In this document: positions 36,731 to 44,885 of the stretch, piece after piece | Layout: each line of letters begins with the position of its first letter | Numbering within the stretch: the first letter of the stretch is position 1 | Assembly (NCBI GenBank): GCA_937864035.1 | Contig: CALMIO010000004.1 | Location: 124,001-188,000, forward strand | DNA: 64,000 nt | DNA from: an uncultured Pseudomonadota bacterium | Lineage (GTDB): Bacteria; Bdellovibrionota_C; UBA2361; CALMIO01 | Reading direction: 5' to 3' | Notes under the pieces: model-generated | Seen by the model: only the letters and a program-made list of their open reading frames with translations | Told to the model about the DNA's origin: nothing | Database searches by the model: none | Program-made: the position numbers and the translations under genes

Positions 36731-38263
36731 ATGACTGTTTCTCAGGCAAATTCGTTAATTGAGCGACACGGCACATTGTCTTCAGATGGGATCGGGCCCC
36801 TAGCCGCTATCTTGAAGATTGTTACTGATTTTCTTCCTGGTATCCCCCTCTGGGCAAGTCCTAATTTACATTATAATGTCTGCGCACCGGTGAACGTAGC
36901 ATCAGCGGCAATTCGTTGCATAGCTGATTTCTTTAACATCCATAACATCCATACGGGATTTGCCGGTCAGTGCTTGGCTGCCGAGCGCGCTGTAACCTCA
37001 ATGATGGCGGAAATGGCGAAAATTCCGCGGAATCAAGCCCGCGGAATTTTTACATTTGGAGGCACTGGTTCAAACATGTACGGAATCAAATTAGCAATCA
37101 ACAAAGTTGCTCCACAGGCACCCAAGAAAGGAGTTCCTCAATATACAAACTACTTTATTACTACCGAGAGTCACTTTTCACATGAAACATCGGCCGATTG
37201 GCTAGGTATTGGAACTGATCAGTTACACAAAATAGCTTGCGACTTTGATAGGCGCAGTAACGTTGCGGATTTCATCAGCAAAGCAGAATATCTCCTAAAG
37301 CAAGGACAAAATATTGCCGGTATAACATTGAACGGTGGAACTACTTACGATCATGCGATTGATGATGTCAAGTCCTTTTGCCAAGCTCGAGACTATCTGG
37401 TGAAAAAGTATTCTCTGACTTACTCACCTCACATACATGTTGACTCTGTTATAGGTTGGGTGTGGTTAGCGTTTCAAGGTTATGACTTTGTAGCAAACAG
37501 TTTACAAATTAAATCTTCGATAATTAAAATACTTGAAGAGCAATACAAAAGAGTTTCAACGATATCAGAAGCTGATTCTTGGGGAGTTGATTTTCATAAA
37601 GCATTGGGAGGATGCTCTGTACCATCTGGTATGTTCATTTCAAATCATGCTACGGATTTAATGTTGCTATCGAAAAGCCGGAGGGGAGTTGCTGATACCC
37701 ACCAACTTGGAGGAGATTGGGCACTTGACGATCCATCTGATATTACGCTTGAAACTTCGCGCCCAGCAGCTCCGGCGCTGGCGGCTCTCGTTGCCTTGCA
37801 AACTCTTGGAAAATCAGGAATTCGTAGGTTGGTTGCAAATCAAGTTGAGATGTCAATAGCCTTTCGCGAATTGATTGATGCTACTCCGTTTTTCTTGACC
37901 GGAAACCCACACTCTCTCGGCTTCTGTACTCTCGTTGTTATGCCACCAATTAATATGATTAGACCTCAGTCTTGGAGAGATTTTTTTGCACGCGCTTGTA
38001 ATGACGAGCACTTTCGCCATCGAGCAAATTCGACTGTGAAAGATTTTTATCAATTTTGCGCAACTATTCAGTCAGATGAAACTACTCCTCTTGGAGCTTC
38101 TTTTTCTCGCTCATTCGTAAAAACAGACACCGAAAAACCTATATCAGCATTAAAGTATTATTTCGTATCGCCGCATATCGATCGCTTAGCTGTTATTAGA
38201 GAGTTGAGAAAAATGTTACGGCAAGCCGAACAATTCTATATAAGCAGAGTCCCTCTCAGATAA
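36731..38263 (+). CDS. PLP-dependent group II decarboxylase (N-terminus interrupted by poly-C tract)
   Basis: 510 residues from ATG 36731; about 80 more, including SESGIPDLFPLRP, would be added if the poly-C tract joined the frame to ATG 36489. It belongs to the glutamate/aromatic/diaminobutyrate decarboxylase family (fold type I). Seen: TFGGTGSNMYGIKLA (108-122) for the phosphate-binding region, HVDSVIGW with the Asp that contacts the PLP nitrogen (Asp238), and VDFHKALGG with the Schiff-base Lys290. The substrate is unknown; the neighbouring CysRS makes cysteine-derived compounds worth testing. The next gene starts 5 bp after the stop. No Shine-Dalgarno is seen before either ATG. Confidence 0.8.
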   Translation: MTVSQANSLIERHGTLSSDGIGPLAAILKIVTDFLPGIPLWASPNLHYNVCAPVNVASAAIRCIADFFNIHNIHTGFAGQCLAAERAVTSMMAEMAKIPRNQARGIFTFGGTGSNMYGIKLAINKVAPQAPKKGVPQYTNYFITTESHFSHETSADWLGIGTDQLHKIACDFDRRSNVADFISKAEYLLKQGQNIAGITLNGGTTYDHAIDDVKSFCQARDYLVKKYSLTYSPHIHVDSVIGWVWLAFQGYDFVANSLQIKSSIIKILEEQYKRVSTISEADSWGVDFHKALGGCSVPSGMFISNHATDLMLLSKSRRGVADTHQLGGDWALDDPSDITLETSRPAAPALAALVALQTLGKSGIRRLVANQVEMSIAFRELIDATPFFLTGNPHSLGFCTLVVMPPINMIRPQSWRDFFARACNDEHFRHRANSTVKDFYQFCATIQSDETTPLGASFSRSFVKTDTEKPISALKYYFVSPHIDRLAVIRELRKMLRQAEQFYISRVPLR

Positions 38264-38268
38264 GTCAT

Positions 38269-39186
38269 ATGCCTGTATTGAATCAACGAGAATTGACTTT
38301 CCTGACTCGAATTGTTGAGTGTACCAAACTAAATGAATTTTGGCTGACTGGAAGCACGACCTATCGAGGAACAGCTCAAAAAATTGGTATTCAATTTCCC
38401 CGTAGCGACTATGACTTGGTTATTAAGGGAGATAGGTTAGTTTATCAGCAATGCCTGAAATCCCTTAAAGATCTAGGATTTCAAATTCTCTATGATCGAC
38501 CATTCTATTGCAAATTTAACCTAGTACACCAATTGGTGATGATCCGAGCTGAATGTAAGTTCGATATTGCTATTGTTCCTGATTTTGATTTTAAAGTTTT
38601 TGGCCATTTCAACTTTGAATGTATTTTTTGGCATTTTCCTTCTGGATCAATCTTAGACCCATTTAATGGGCTTGATTTTATGTTAAAGCGTCGGCTTATA
38701 CCTATCATCAGAAGCAATCAAGAAAATCCTTACTTATTTATTGGAAGACTGACAAAACTTTGCTCGCGATTTCAAATAGATGTTAACCAAGATAAGGTTT
38801 TAAGCAAGCTAGCTCGAGAACTTGCCGAAATTGTACATATATGGTCACCACCCAATGAATTTCACAGCAAGTATGCTAGAGAGAGTTGTATTGGGAGTAT
38901 AGCAAGGAGCATTCTGGGAGCCTCTGATCGTTGTGCCTTTATTGATCAGTTTAATAGAGTTGGGATTTTAAACGCGGTATTCAATGGGATAAATCCTGAA
39001 GATCTTTCTTGTGAAAGAATTAACTCAGCTGAAACTATAGGCGATATTCTGAGTACATTTGAGAGTAGCATTTCTAACCCAAAAGCCAGACATGAATTCA
39101 GGGCACGAGTGCAACTCCCGAAGAAAAAGTTAAGGGAAAAACTAGAGCCATGTATTACTGCATTCCAAAGCATGATTTTTAATTAG
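38269..39186 (+). CDS. nucleotidyltransferase (DNA polymerase beta superfamily)
   Basis: 305 residues. The N-terminal 110 residues carry the minimal nucleotidyltransferase signature: WLTGSTTYRG with Gly28-Ser29, SDYDLVIK with Asp47 and Asp49, and a third carboxylate in CKFDIAIVPD (Asp99). The rest is helical and not family-specific. Such enzymes transfer NMP to a small molecule, RNA or protein. The acceptor is unknown. The gene is tightly spaced with the decarboxylase (5 bp) and CysRS (12 bp), so all three should work together, for example by activating or tagging a cysteine-derived product; that last step is inference. Confidence 0.65.
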   Translation: MPVLNQRELTFLTRIVECTKLNEFWLTGSTTYRGTAQKIGIQFPRSDYDLVIKGDRLVYQQCLKSLKDLGFQILYDRPFYCKFNLVHQLVMIRAECKFDIAIVPDFDFKVFGHFNFECIFWHFPSGSILDPFNGLDFMLKRRLIPIIRSNQENPYLFIGRLTKLCSRFQIDVNQDKVLSKLARELAEIVHIWSPPNEFHSKYARESCIGSIARSILGASDRCAFIDQFNRVGILNAVFNGINPEDLSCERINSAETIGDILSTFESSISNPKARHEFRARVQLPKKKLREKLEPCITAFQSMIFN

Positions 39187-39198
39187 TATTTATATTGT

Positions 39199-40815
39199 AT
39201 GCAAAAAGATATAAAAGATATACTAATTACTAGTGGGGTGGTCCCTGCACCTTTCGCCGCTCAAGCAAGCCTATCAATGATTCCCACGATGATAAACGAT
39301 CCCCAGATGGAGTCCCTCAAGAAATTTGCACTATTAGACAAATTTCAAGAAGGTGTGCAAATAGTTAAAATAAAGTTACAGACTGCGCTTAAAGCATTAA
39401 GTTTTTATAACACCCTAACCAAAAGAGACGAGCCATTCTCTCCAATCGTTCCTGGTCAAGTATTATTGTATTGTTGTGGTCCGACCGTTTACCACTTTGC
39501 TCATATAGGGAATCTTCGTGCCTATATTTTTGAAGACACTCTAGTGCGATGTCTACGCTCTGCTACGTACAATGTTCGCCATGTTATGAATATCACGGAT
39601 GTCGGACACTTAACCGGAGATAATGACATCGGCGAAGATAAAATGTTATTGGCGATGAGACGAGAAGGTAAAACAGCCAACGAAATAGCAGCTTTTTACA
39701 CTCAGGCTTTCTTTAATGATTGCCGCAAATTGAATTTACAGGAACCAAACGTGATATGTAAAGCAACCGAACATATATCGGATATGATAGGGTTAATTCA
39801 AAAATTAGAGAAGCTTGATTTGACTTACTTTGCGAATGGCAACGTATATTTTGACACAGCAAAGATACCTGATTATGGAAAGTTGATTCATGGTCATCAT
39901 TATATATATAGCGACTTGCAAAACCAAGAAGATCATAGTCGAGTCGAAACCGATCTATATAAAAAGAACTCTAGAGACTTTGTTCTTTGGTTTACAAATT
40001 CGAAATTTGAAAACCATGAAATGAATTGGGACTCGCCATGGGGTCGTGGGTATCCTGGGTGGCACATTGAATGTAGCGCTATGGCTCTTAGATATCTCGG
40101 AGAGCAGATTGATATTCATTGTGGTGGTATTGATCACATTCCAATTCATCATACCAATGAAATTGCACAATCAGAGGGCGCTACTGGCAAGCAATGGGTC
40201 AATACTTGGCTTCACTCGGAGTTTTTAATTGACCAAGAGGGCAAAATGTCAAAGTCACGTGGGGATTTCTTGACCCTAGATCTATTGGAACAGAAGGGAT
40301 TTGACCCCCTAGACTATAAGTACTTTATATTTGGAACTCACTATCATTCTCAATTAAAGTTCACTTATCAGGCTCTCTCTGCCGCACAAACATCCTTAAA
40401 TAAACTACGTGACAAATTCATTGCGGCAAGCAATTCAGACACTACAGCGATATCACTTCCAAGCGATACTGCTTTGAAAATAGTCGAAGAGATTGGTAGC
40501 GCAATGTCAGCAAATCTTAGCACGCCTAAAGTATTAGCAACGATTTGGCAGACCGTTCGCAATTCTAGCGTATCGCCATCAGATCTGGTTTATATTGGAG
40601 TAATAACGAATCAGTTGCTAGGGCTCGATCTTTTTCGTCAAAAGAAATTTACAGAAGCTATACCAACTCATGTCATGCAATTAGCTCAGGAGCGCTTCGA
40701 AGCCCGTTCTAGAAAAGATTGGAAAAGGGCTGATGAGCTTCGCAAGCTAATCTTAGACAGCGGCTATTTAGTAGAAGATAAAGGGAAAAGTTTTCAGCTG
40801 ACCAAGAAGTCATAG
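39199..40815 (+). CDS. cysteinyl-tRNA synthetase with N-terminal extension (island copy)
   Basis: 538 residues. The class Ia catalytic core is complete: LYCCGPTVYHFAHIGN (90-105) with a zinc Cys and the HIGH-type HIGN, NITDVGHLTGDNDIGEDKM, ECSAM (Cys near 292), HCGGIDHIPIHHTNE (zinc site, near 310) and KMSKS (349-353). The core normally begins near LSFYNTLT, so residues 1-67 are an extra segment with no recognised domain. It sits in an accessory cluster and is likely a second CysRS, either a resistant immunity copy, an amino-acid-activating enzyme for a metabolite (compare MshC of mycothiol synthesis), or a replacement housekeeping enzyme. Whether another cysS exists in the genome cannot be seen here. 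Confidence 0.88.
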   Translation: MQKDIKDILITSGVVPAPFAAQASLSMIPTMINDPQMESLKKFALLDKFQEGVQIVKIKLQTALKALSFYNTLTKRDEPFSPIVPGQVLLYCCGPTVYHFAHIGNLRAYIFEDTLVRCLRSATYNVRHVMNITDVGHLTGDNDIGEDKMLLAMRREGKTANEIAAFYTQAFFNDCRKLNLQEPNVICKATEHISDMIGLIQKLEKLDLTYFANGNVYFDTAKIPDYGKLIHGHHYIYSDLQNQEDHSRVETDLYKKNSRDFVLWFTNSKFENHEMNWDSPWGRGYPGWHIECSAMALRYLGEQIDIHCGGIDHIPIHHTNEIAQSEGATGKQWVNTWLHSEFLIDQEGKMSKSRGDFLTLDLLEQKGFDPLDYKYFIFGTHYHSQLKFTYQALSAAQTSLNKLRDKFIAASNSDTTAISLPSDTALKIVEEIGSAMSANLSTPKVLATIWQTVRNSSVSPSDLVYIGVITNQLLGLDLFRQKKFTEAIPTHVMQLAQERFEARSRKDWKRADELRKLILDSGYLVEDKGKSFQLTKKS

Positions 40816-40940
40816 CGGAACCCTGTCAAACTTGCTTTTCACCCTGAAGAGAGTGCCGAATTTCCTTAAATTTAGCCTCAACGAGACCCTCTAGCTATGC
40901 TCTGAATCTTGGTTGAAACGTTTTGGTTTTTAATTTTCCC

Positions 40941-40971
40941 CACTCTGAAAGCTTAATAATTGTTAAGAGTG
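40941..40971 (+). terminator. weak hairpin after the CysRS gene
   Basis: CACTCT (40941-40946) pairs with AGAGTG (40966-40971), followed by TAGTTTTAT. It may end the island operon. The T-run is imperfect. Confidence 0.3.
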
Positions 40972-41030
40972 TAGTTTTATATAGTATTTTTCAAAAGTGT
41001 TTGCGGGAAAAAAGCGGGACAGTAAAAAAA

Positions 41031-41335
41031 CTCTAAATAACCTTTAAAAAATCTCTTAGTTTTTCAAAGGCTATTTTTCTCATGCTGAGGGTGTTTTTTT
41101 CTGCTAACGCCATTTCGGCGAAGGTTTGATTTTGGCCGTCTGGCTTGAAAATGGCATCCCAGCCAAAACCAGAAATTCCTCTTGGTCGGACAATCGCGCC
41201 GCTTATTGAGCCTTCAAAAAACTCCATCTGATCTCGGTTTTTGGCGTAGCCTATAATAGTTTTGGCTTCAGCTCTGCTGTTTTGAAATTTTTCGGTTATT
41301 TCAACCAATCCCTCAGCGCCGATAGTTTTTAAAAA
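41031..41335. repeat. right copy of the 305-bp direct repeat
   Basis: Matches 34583-34887 with six mismatches, all near the 3' end of the gene. Here it is part of the intact rdgB-type gene. Confidence 0.9.
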
Positions 41336-41575
41336 TAGTTTTATTAAAGGTCCGGGCAAGCCTTTTAGGCAATCAAGATACAAAGAGGTGTCTTCGATAA
41401 TCAAGTTGGTATCTTTATAGTTAAAAGCTTCTATCAGTTTCGCCTTGACTACTTGTTTCGCATCTGTCTCCTGTATCTCTGGAAGTTCAATTGCCAACTG
41501 CTGAATATTCCCGTCAATAATTGCTTTGGCTTCTTCAAACTTGTTTTTATTATTAGTAATAAAATATAAAACCAT
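41033..41575 (-). CDS. non-canonical purine NTP pyrophosphatase (RdgB/HAM1 family)
   Basis: 180 residues, intact. It removes ITP, XTP or dITP from the nucleotide pool. Seen: FITNNKNKFEEAKAI at the N-terminus (the SGNxxK-type phosphate loop, with TNNKNK here), IEDTSLYLDCLKGLPGPLIKLF (the VEDSGL-like catalytic region), GFGWDAIFKPDG, and TFAEMALAEKNTLSMRKIA. The FGWDAIF and EKN-x-xSHR-type motifs are the family signature (here TLSMRK). It is the short type common in archaea and some bacteria. Its 3' half is duplicated 6.4 kb to the left, which makes it the apparent attachment gene of the island. Confidence 0.88.
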   Translation of the reverse strand: MVLYFITNNKNKFEEAKAIIDGNIQQLAIELPEIQETDAKQVVKAKLIEAFNYKDTNLIIEDTSLYLDCLKGLPGPLIKLFLKTIGAEGLVEITEKFQNSRAEAKTIIGYAKNRDQMEFFEGSISGAIVRPRGISGFGWDAIFKPDGQNQTFAEMALAEKNTLSMRKIAFEKLRDFLKVI

Positions 41576-41694
41576 AAAATCTTAGATATTTTAAATAAGC
41601 TTTTAGAAAATTATCGCTTAAAAAAACCTGCTTTAGTTAGTAGCAGTTAAATAGTTTTTTTGCGGTATCGATTAGTAATAATCCCGGCGTTCTT

Positions 41695-42207
41695 TCAAAT
41701 ATCTTTAAATCTATCTGGGGCGTGAGGCTTTTTTGGCTTGCTAATGTCACGGCCCATTAACTGCATGGCGGTTGGTACGTTTTTGTGTTCGACGACTGAA
41801 AGATTGGTGTATTTTAGCAACTCGCTTAGTACGTTGTTAATCGTTGTTTGTTTAATAACCACGGCTTCGCTTTCTTTGAAAAACTCAATATGAGAAAGAT
41901 TCGGGTCGGCCTGAAAGCCTTCAGAGTTGACTTGATAGATATATCCGGGGGCTTCTAGCAGTTTGAGTTTTCCGGGTTGCAGTTCGTGGATATACATCTG
42001 TTCTTCGTTGGTTTTCTTATTAAAGAAATAACCAACAGCGATCTCCTCTCCGGTTCCGTGAATCATCGCCAAAGCGAATCTGATGTCGGTGGTCGCGAAA
42101 ACAACCGCTTTTTTGTTAACGGCGTTATGTGGATTGGGCTTTAAAACTTTTAAATCAGCTACGGGCGAACCGTGATATAAAAAAGGTTGGCTCAAGTTAT
42201 GGTTCAT
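41695..42207 (-). CDS. hypothetical protein with ADP-ribosyltransferase-like YHGSP start
   Basis: 170 residues, no signal peptide. FLYHGSPVADLKVLKP near residue 9 and VVFATTDIRFALAM near 35 recall the beginning of small ADP-ribosyltransferase-like/KptA-like folds (H-G-S then a [YF]AT[TD] strand). Later motifs do not allow a firm family, so this is a weak guess. It is a single gene, about 120 bp downstream (in the minus direction, before rdgB) of the tRNA-Lys region, at the edge of the island. Confidence 0.4.
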   Translation of the reverse strand: MNHNLSQPFLYHGSPVADLKVLKPNPHNAVNKKAVVFATTDIRFALAMIHGTGEEIAVGYFFNKKTNEEQMYIHELQPGKLKLLEAPGYIYQVNSEGFQADPNLSHIEFFKESEAVVIKQTTINNVLSELLKYTNLSVVEHKNVPTAMQLMGRDISKPKKPHAPDRFKDI

Positions 42208-42278
42208 ACTGTATTTTTTACTGCTGTAGATTGTTTAAATATTGAGCGCAGATTTGCCAAGAAAAGGAATTCGAGCTT

Positions 42279-42351
<73 letters not shown>

Positions 42352-42430
42352 ACGCAAACGAAAGAATAAATTAACAGCTAAGATGCCTATATTGCAACCC
42401 CTCAGAAAATAAAAATTTAAAAAGTCTGTT

Positions 42431-43534
42431 TTAGATGTTAAATTTAAAATGTACCACATCGCCATCTTGCATCCTATACTCGCGACCTTCTGTCCGTAGT
42501 TTGCCAGCTTCTTTCGCTTTTAACTCGCTCCCGAATTTTACGTAATCTTCAAAGCTTATGACTTCGGCTCGGATAAATCCTTTTTCAAAATCCGTATGAA
42601 TTTTACCGGCGCATTCAGGCGCTGTTGAACCTTTAACAGCTGTCCAAGCGCGAGTTTCTTTTGGTCCAGCCGTAAAGAAAGTCAGCAGATTAAGGAGTTT
42701 GAAACCAGCTAAGGTGAGCCTCTCTAAACCCGATTGGCTAAGGCCAGCCGCTTTTAGATACTCTTTTTTCTCCTCCTCTGATATTTCGGCAATCTCTGCT
42801 TCAAGCTTTCCGCAAATCAGTAGAAGCTCTATTTTTGATCTTTGACAATGAGCGAATAATCTATCGAGCTCGCTACTCCCAGAGCTATTTGGAGTGTGAC
42901 TTAATTGAGATTCATCGACATTGGCGACAATTAAGGTGGGCTTTGCCGTTAATAAGGCTTTTTTAACGGTTGGAATTTGATCAAGTTTTGAAAAACTCGA
43001 TGCTCGTTCTCCAGCCGCCAATTTTTTTTTACATTCGTTTAAGATCTCTTCATCGGTGCGAGCTTTTTTGTCTCCGGTTTTGGCAAGTTTATTTGCTTTT
43101 TCAATTTGCCGTTCGATTAGTTCAAGATCTGCAAGCAGTAGTTCGGTATCAATTGTTTCAAGATCGCTTACTGGATCAACTTTGCCGGCAACGTGAATAA
43201 TCTCTTTTTCCGAAAAACATCTGACAATATGAGCAACAGCATCAACCTCACGAATGTGACTTAAAAATTTATTACCAAGCCCTTCGCCTTGAGCCGCCCC
43301 CTTGATTAGCCCGGCAATATCAACAAAAGTCATTAGTGATGGAATAATTTTCTCGGATTTTGCCAGAGTGGCTAGCTGTGCCAGCCTTGGATCCGGCACT
43401 GGTACTGCGCCGGTATTTGGCTCTATGGTACAGAAGGGAAAATTGGCGGCTGCCGCTTTTGCCGACGTAAGCGCGTTAAAAATAGTTGATTTGCCAACAT
43501 TTGGCAGACCAATAATGCCACAAGAAAAACCCAT
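42431..43534 (-). CDS. ychF: redox-regulated ATPase YchF
   Basis: 367 residues, the typical YchF/Ola1 length. It is a ribosome-associated P-loop NTPase that prefers ATP. Seen: GIIGLPNVGKSTIFNALTSA (G1), ANFPFCTIEPN, DIAGLIKGAAQGEGLGNKFL (G3) and the C-terminal TGS-like region with AWTAVKGSTAPECAGKIHTD and REYRMQDGDVVHFKF. The tRNA-Lys lies downstream in the same orientation. Confidence 0.94.
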   Translation of the reverse strand: MGFSCGIIGLPNVGKSTIFNALTSAKAAAANFPFCTIEPNTGAVPVPDPRLAQLATLAKSEKIIPSLMTFVDIAGLIKGAAQGEGLGNKFLSHIREVDAVAHIVRCFSEKEIIHVAGKVDPVSDLETIDTELLLADLELIERQIEKANKLAKTGDKKARTDEEILNECKKKLAAGERASSFSKLDQIPTVKKALLTAKPTLIVANVDESQLSHTPNSSGSSELDRLFAHCQRSKIELLLICGKLEAEIAEISEEEKKEYLKAAGLSQSGLERLTLAGFKLLNLLTFFTAGPKETRAWTAVKGSTAPECAGKIHTDFEKGFIRAEVISFEDYVKFGSELKAKEAGKLRTEGREYRMQDGDVVHFKFNI

Positions 43535-43676
43535 AAAAGCTCGCTAAAATATTATGTATTTATCATACCTTAGAAAGTGAAATTTTTCAAAAGATCGGTC
43601 GTTTGTTTTTGATTAGCTTTTAAATTTATTGTATTCTAAGCTGTTTTGATAGAGAGTTTGTTTTTGAGTAGTTTGT

Positions 43677-44504
43677 ATGTTGCAAGACATGAAACCCCAA
43701 GAGTGCGCTAACGATCTCGGTTTGCATAGGAAGTTTGATATTAATATGCAATATGCTTGCAATTTATTAGCAAGATTGGCTGATAAAAAAAGTTATCAAT
43801 CTCCTTTTGAAGACAACTCGACAGTTCAGAATTTAATGAAACCTTCCGTGACACTATATTCAGATCAATTACTATCCAGTTTTGTTCAGAATAATTTGGA
43901 GCGCTTAGCCAAAAACGCGCTTGCTTCTATTACAAGAGAGGTTAAAGATGATTTAGTTGTGAATCCTTTAGAAAGGAAAGGGAAAACAAAAGACCCCCAA
44001 TCTCGTATTTTGCCTCCCCAAACGATAGAAATAGCTTATCAAAATCTATTGTTCGCGATAGTAGCAGCTAAAAATCCATCAGTTGCACAATATTTTTCAG
44101 AAAAAAAAACACAATCAACAGAGATTCTATCTGATGTTGTGAGAGATAAAATTAGAGTAACGATAGAGAGTAACACATATCTTGCCCTTTTGAGAGGTTT
44201 TGTGCCTGAAACGAAGCTCAATGTAGTAAATTTTGGAACGTTGACTTCTTATGATTTAGTTAAAATTTTAGTTTCAGCAATTGAAGCTTACAATCAACAT
44301 CTTCCACCAGATGGGAGTAATTACTCTTTAGGGTCGGATAAGAAAAAAAATGTTGTGCCTCAAATGGGCTGGCTAAAAAACCCTCTTGATATAATTTTAA
44401 CCCTTGGTTTTGAGTATCTTACGCGAGAGAGACTGACTGCATTAAGATGCTTTGATCAGTGTTTGCCCCAAAAGAGTTCTCCGCCACTTCCGAGTTACTA
44501 TTGA
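43677..44504 (+). CDS. hypothetical cytoplasmic protein
   Basis: 275 residues, mostly helical, with no signal peptide and no membrane segment. There is a basic, Pro-containing linker in the middle (about 97-115) and a short Pro/Ser tail. I see no motif of a known enzyme family. Codon use is like that of its neighbours. It is divergent from ychF, and repeat copy C follows it. Confidence 0.45.
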   Translation: MLQDMKPQECANDLGLHRKFDINMQYACNLLARLADKKSYQSPFEDNSTVQNLMKPSVTLYSDQLLSSFVQNNLERLAKNALASITREVKDDLVVNPLERKGKTKDPQSRILPPQTIEIAYQNLLFAIVAAKNPSVAQYFSEKKTQSTEILSDVVRDKIRVTIESNTYLALLRGFVPETKLNVVNFGTLTSYDLVKILVSAIEAYNQHLPPDGSNYSLGSDKKKNVVPQMGWLKNPLDIILTLGFEYLTRERLTALRCFDQCLPQKSSPPLPSYY

Positions 44505-44515
44505 TTATATGTGGT

Positions 44516-44884
44516 TCTCCGTGAAAAATTATTGAAAAGCTGGCCAGAGGGTACAAAAAACGCTAAAAGGCGATCGGATATAATGCAATAAGTTTGCATA
44601 AAAATACTATAAACCTTGCGAAAGTAATTAAATCAACATAGCCCGAACGTGGCATAATTTGCGGTTTCAAAGAGAGTTAAGAGCAAGAGAATGGGGGCTA
44701 ATTGGCAGATAAAACGGCTTGGGATCGGTTTGCAAGGAAGTTTGAAGAGCGTTGCGCGCCAAAAAAAGAGGGGAAAAACGAATTGCTCCCCTTGGACGTT
44801 GCAAGGCGAGAACGACTAGGGGGATATATGTAAAGCCTATATTTGAATCTTCAGTGAAAAATGACCCCTTTTCACGGATAGCTA
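44516..44884 (+). repeat. dispersed non-coding element, copy C (compact)
   Basis: 369 bp filling the gap between the hypothetical gene and gspF (convergent). It begins TCTCCGTGAAAAATTATTGA and ends CCCCTTTTCACGGATAGCTA, giving the clearest terminal inverted repeat (CCGTGAAAA/TTTTCACGG, 9 bp). It contains GATATAATGCAATAAGTTTGC, then ATAAACCTTGCGAAAGTAAT, then AAAGAGAGTTAA. Its right end runs to within one base of the gspF stop codon. Confidence 0.75.
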
Positions 44885-44885
44885 G

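Larger units (their letters stand above)
34888..41030. mobile_element. 6.1-kb accessory island between direct copies of the rdgB 3' half
   Basis: The segment between the 305-bp direct repeats. It carries plus-strand genes: a broken S66 peptidase, a glycosyltransferase fragment, a PLP decarboxylase with a poly-C tract, a nucleotidyltransferase and a cysteinyl-tRNA synthetase. The intact rdgB lies at the right edge, as when an insertion into a gene restores its 3' end and displaces the old end to the far side. No integrase or transposase is inside; the nearest recombinase is at 63.3 kb. The first 247 bp (34888-35134) hold no gene. The mechanism is inference; the repeat is directly seen. Confidence 0.65.

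Noticed and set aside
34888-41030. A microcin C-like precursor peptide or MccB gene in the island
   Set aside because: I looked for a short peptide gene and a ThiF-like adenylyltransferase; none is visible, so I do not call this a microcin C cluster.
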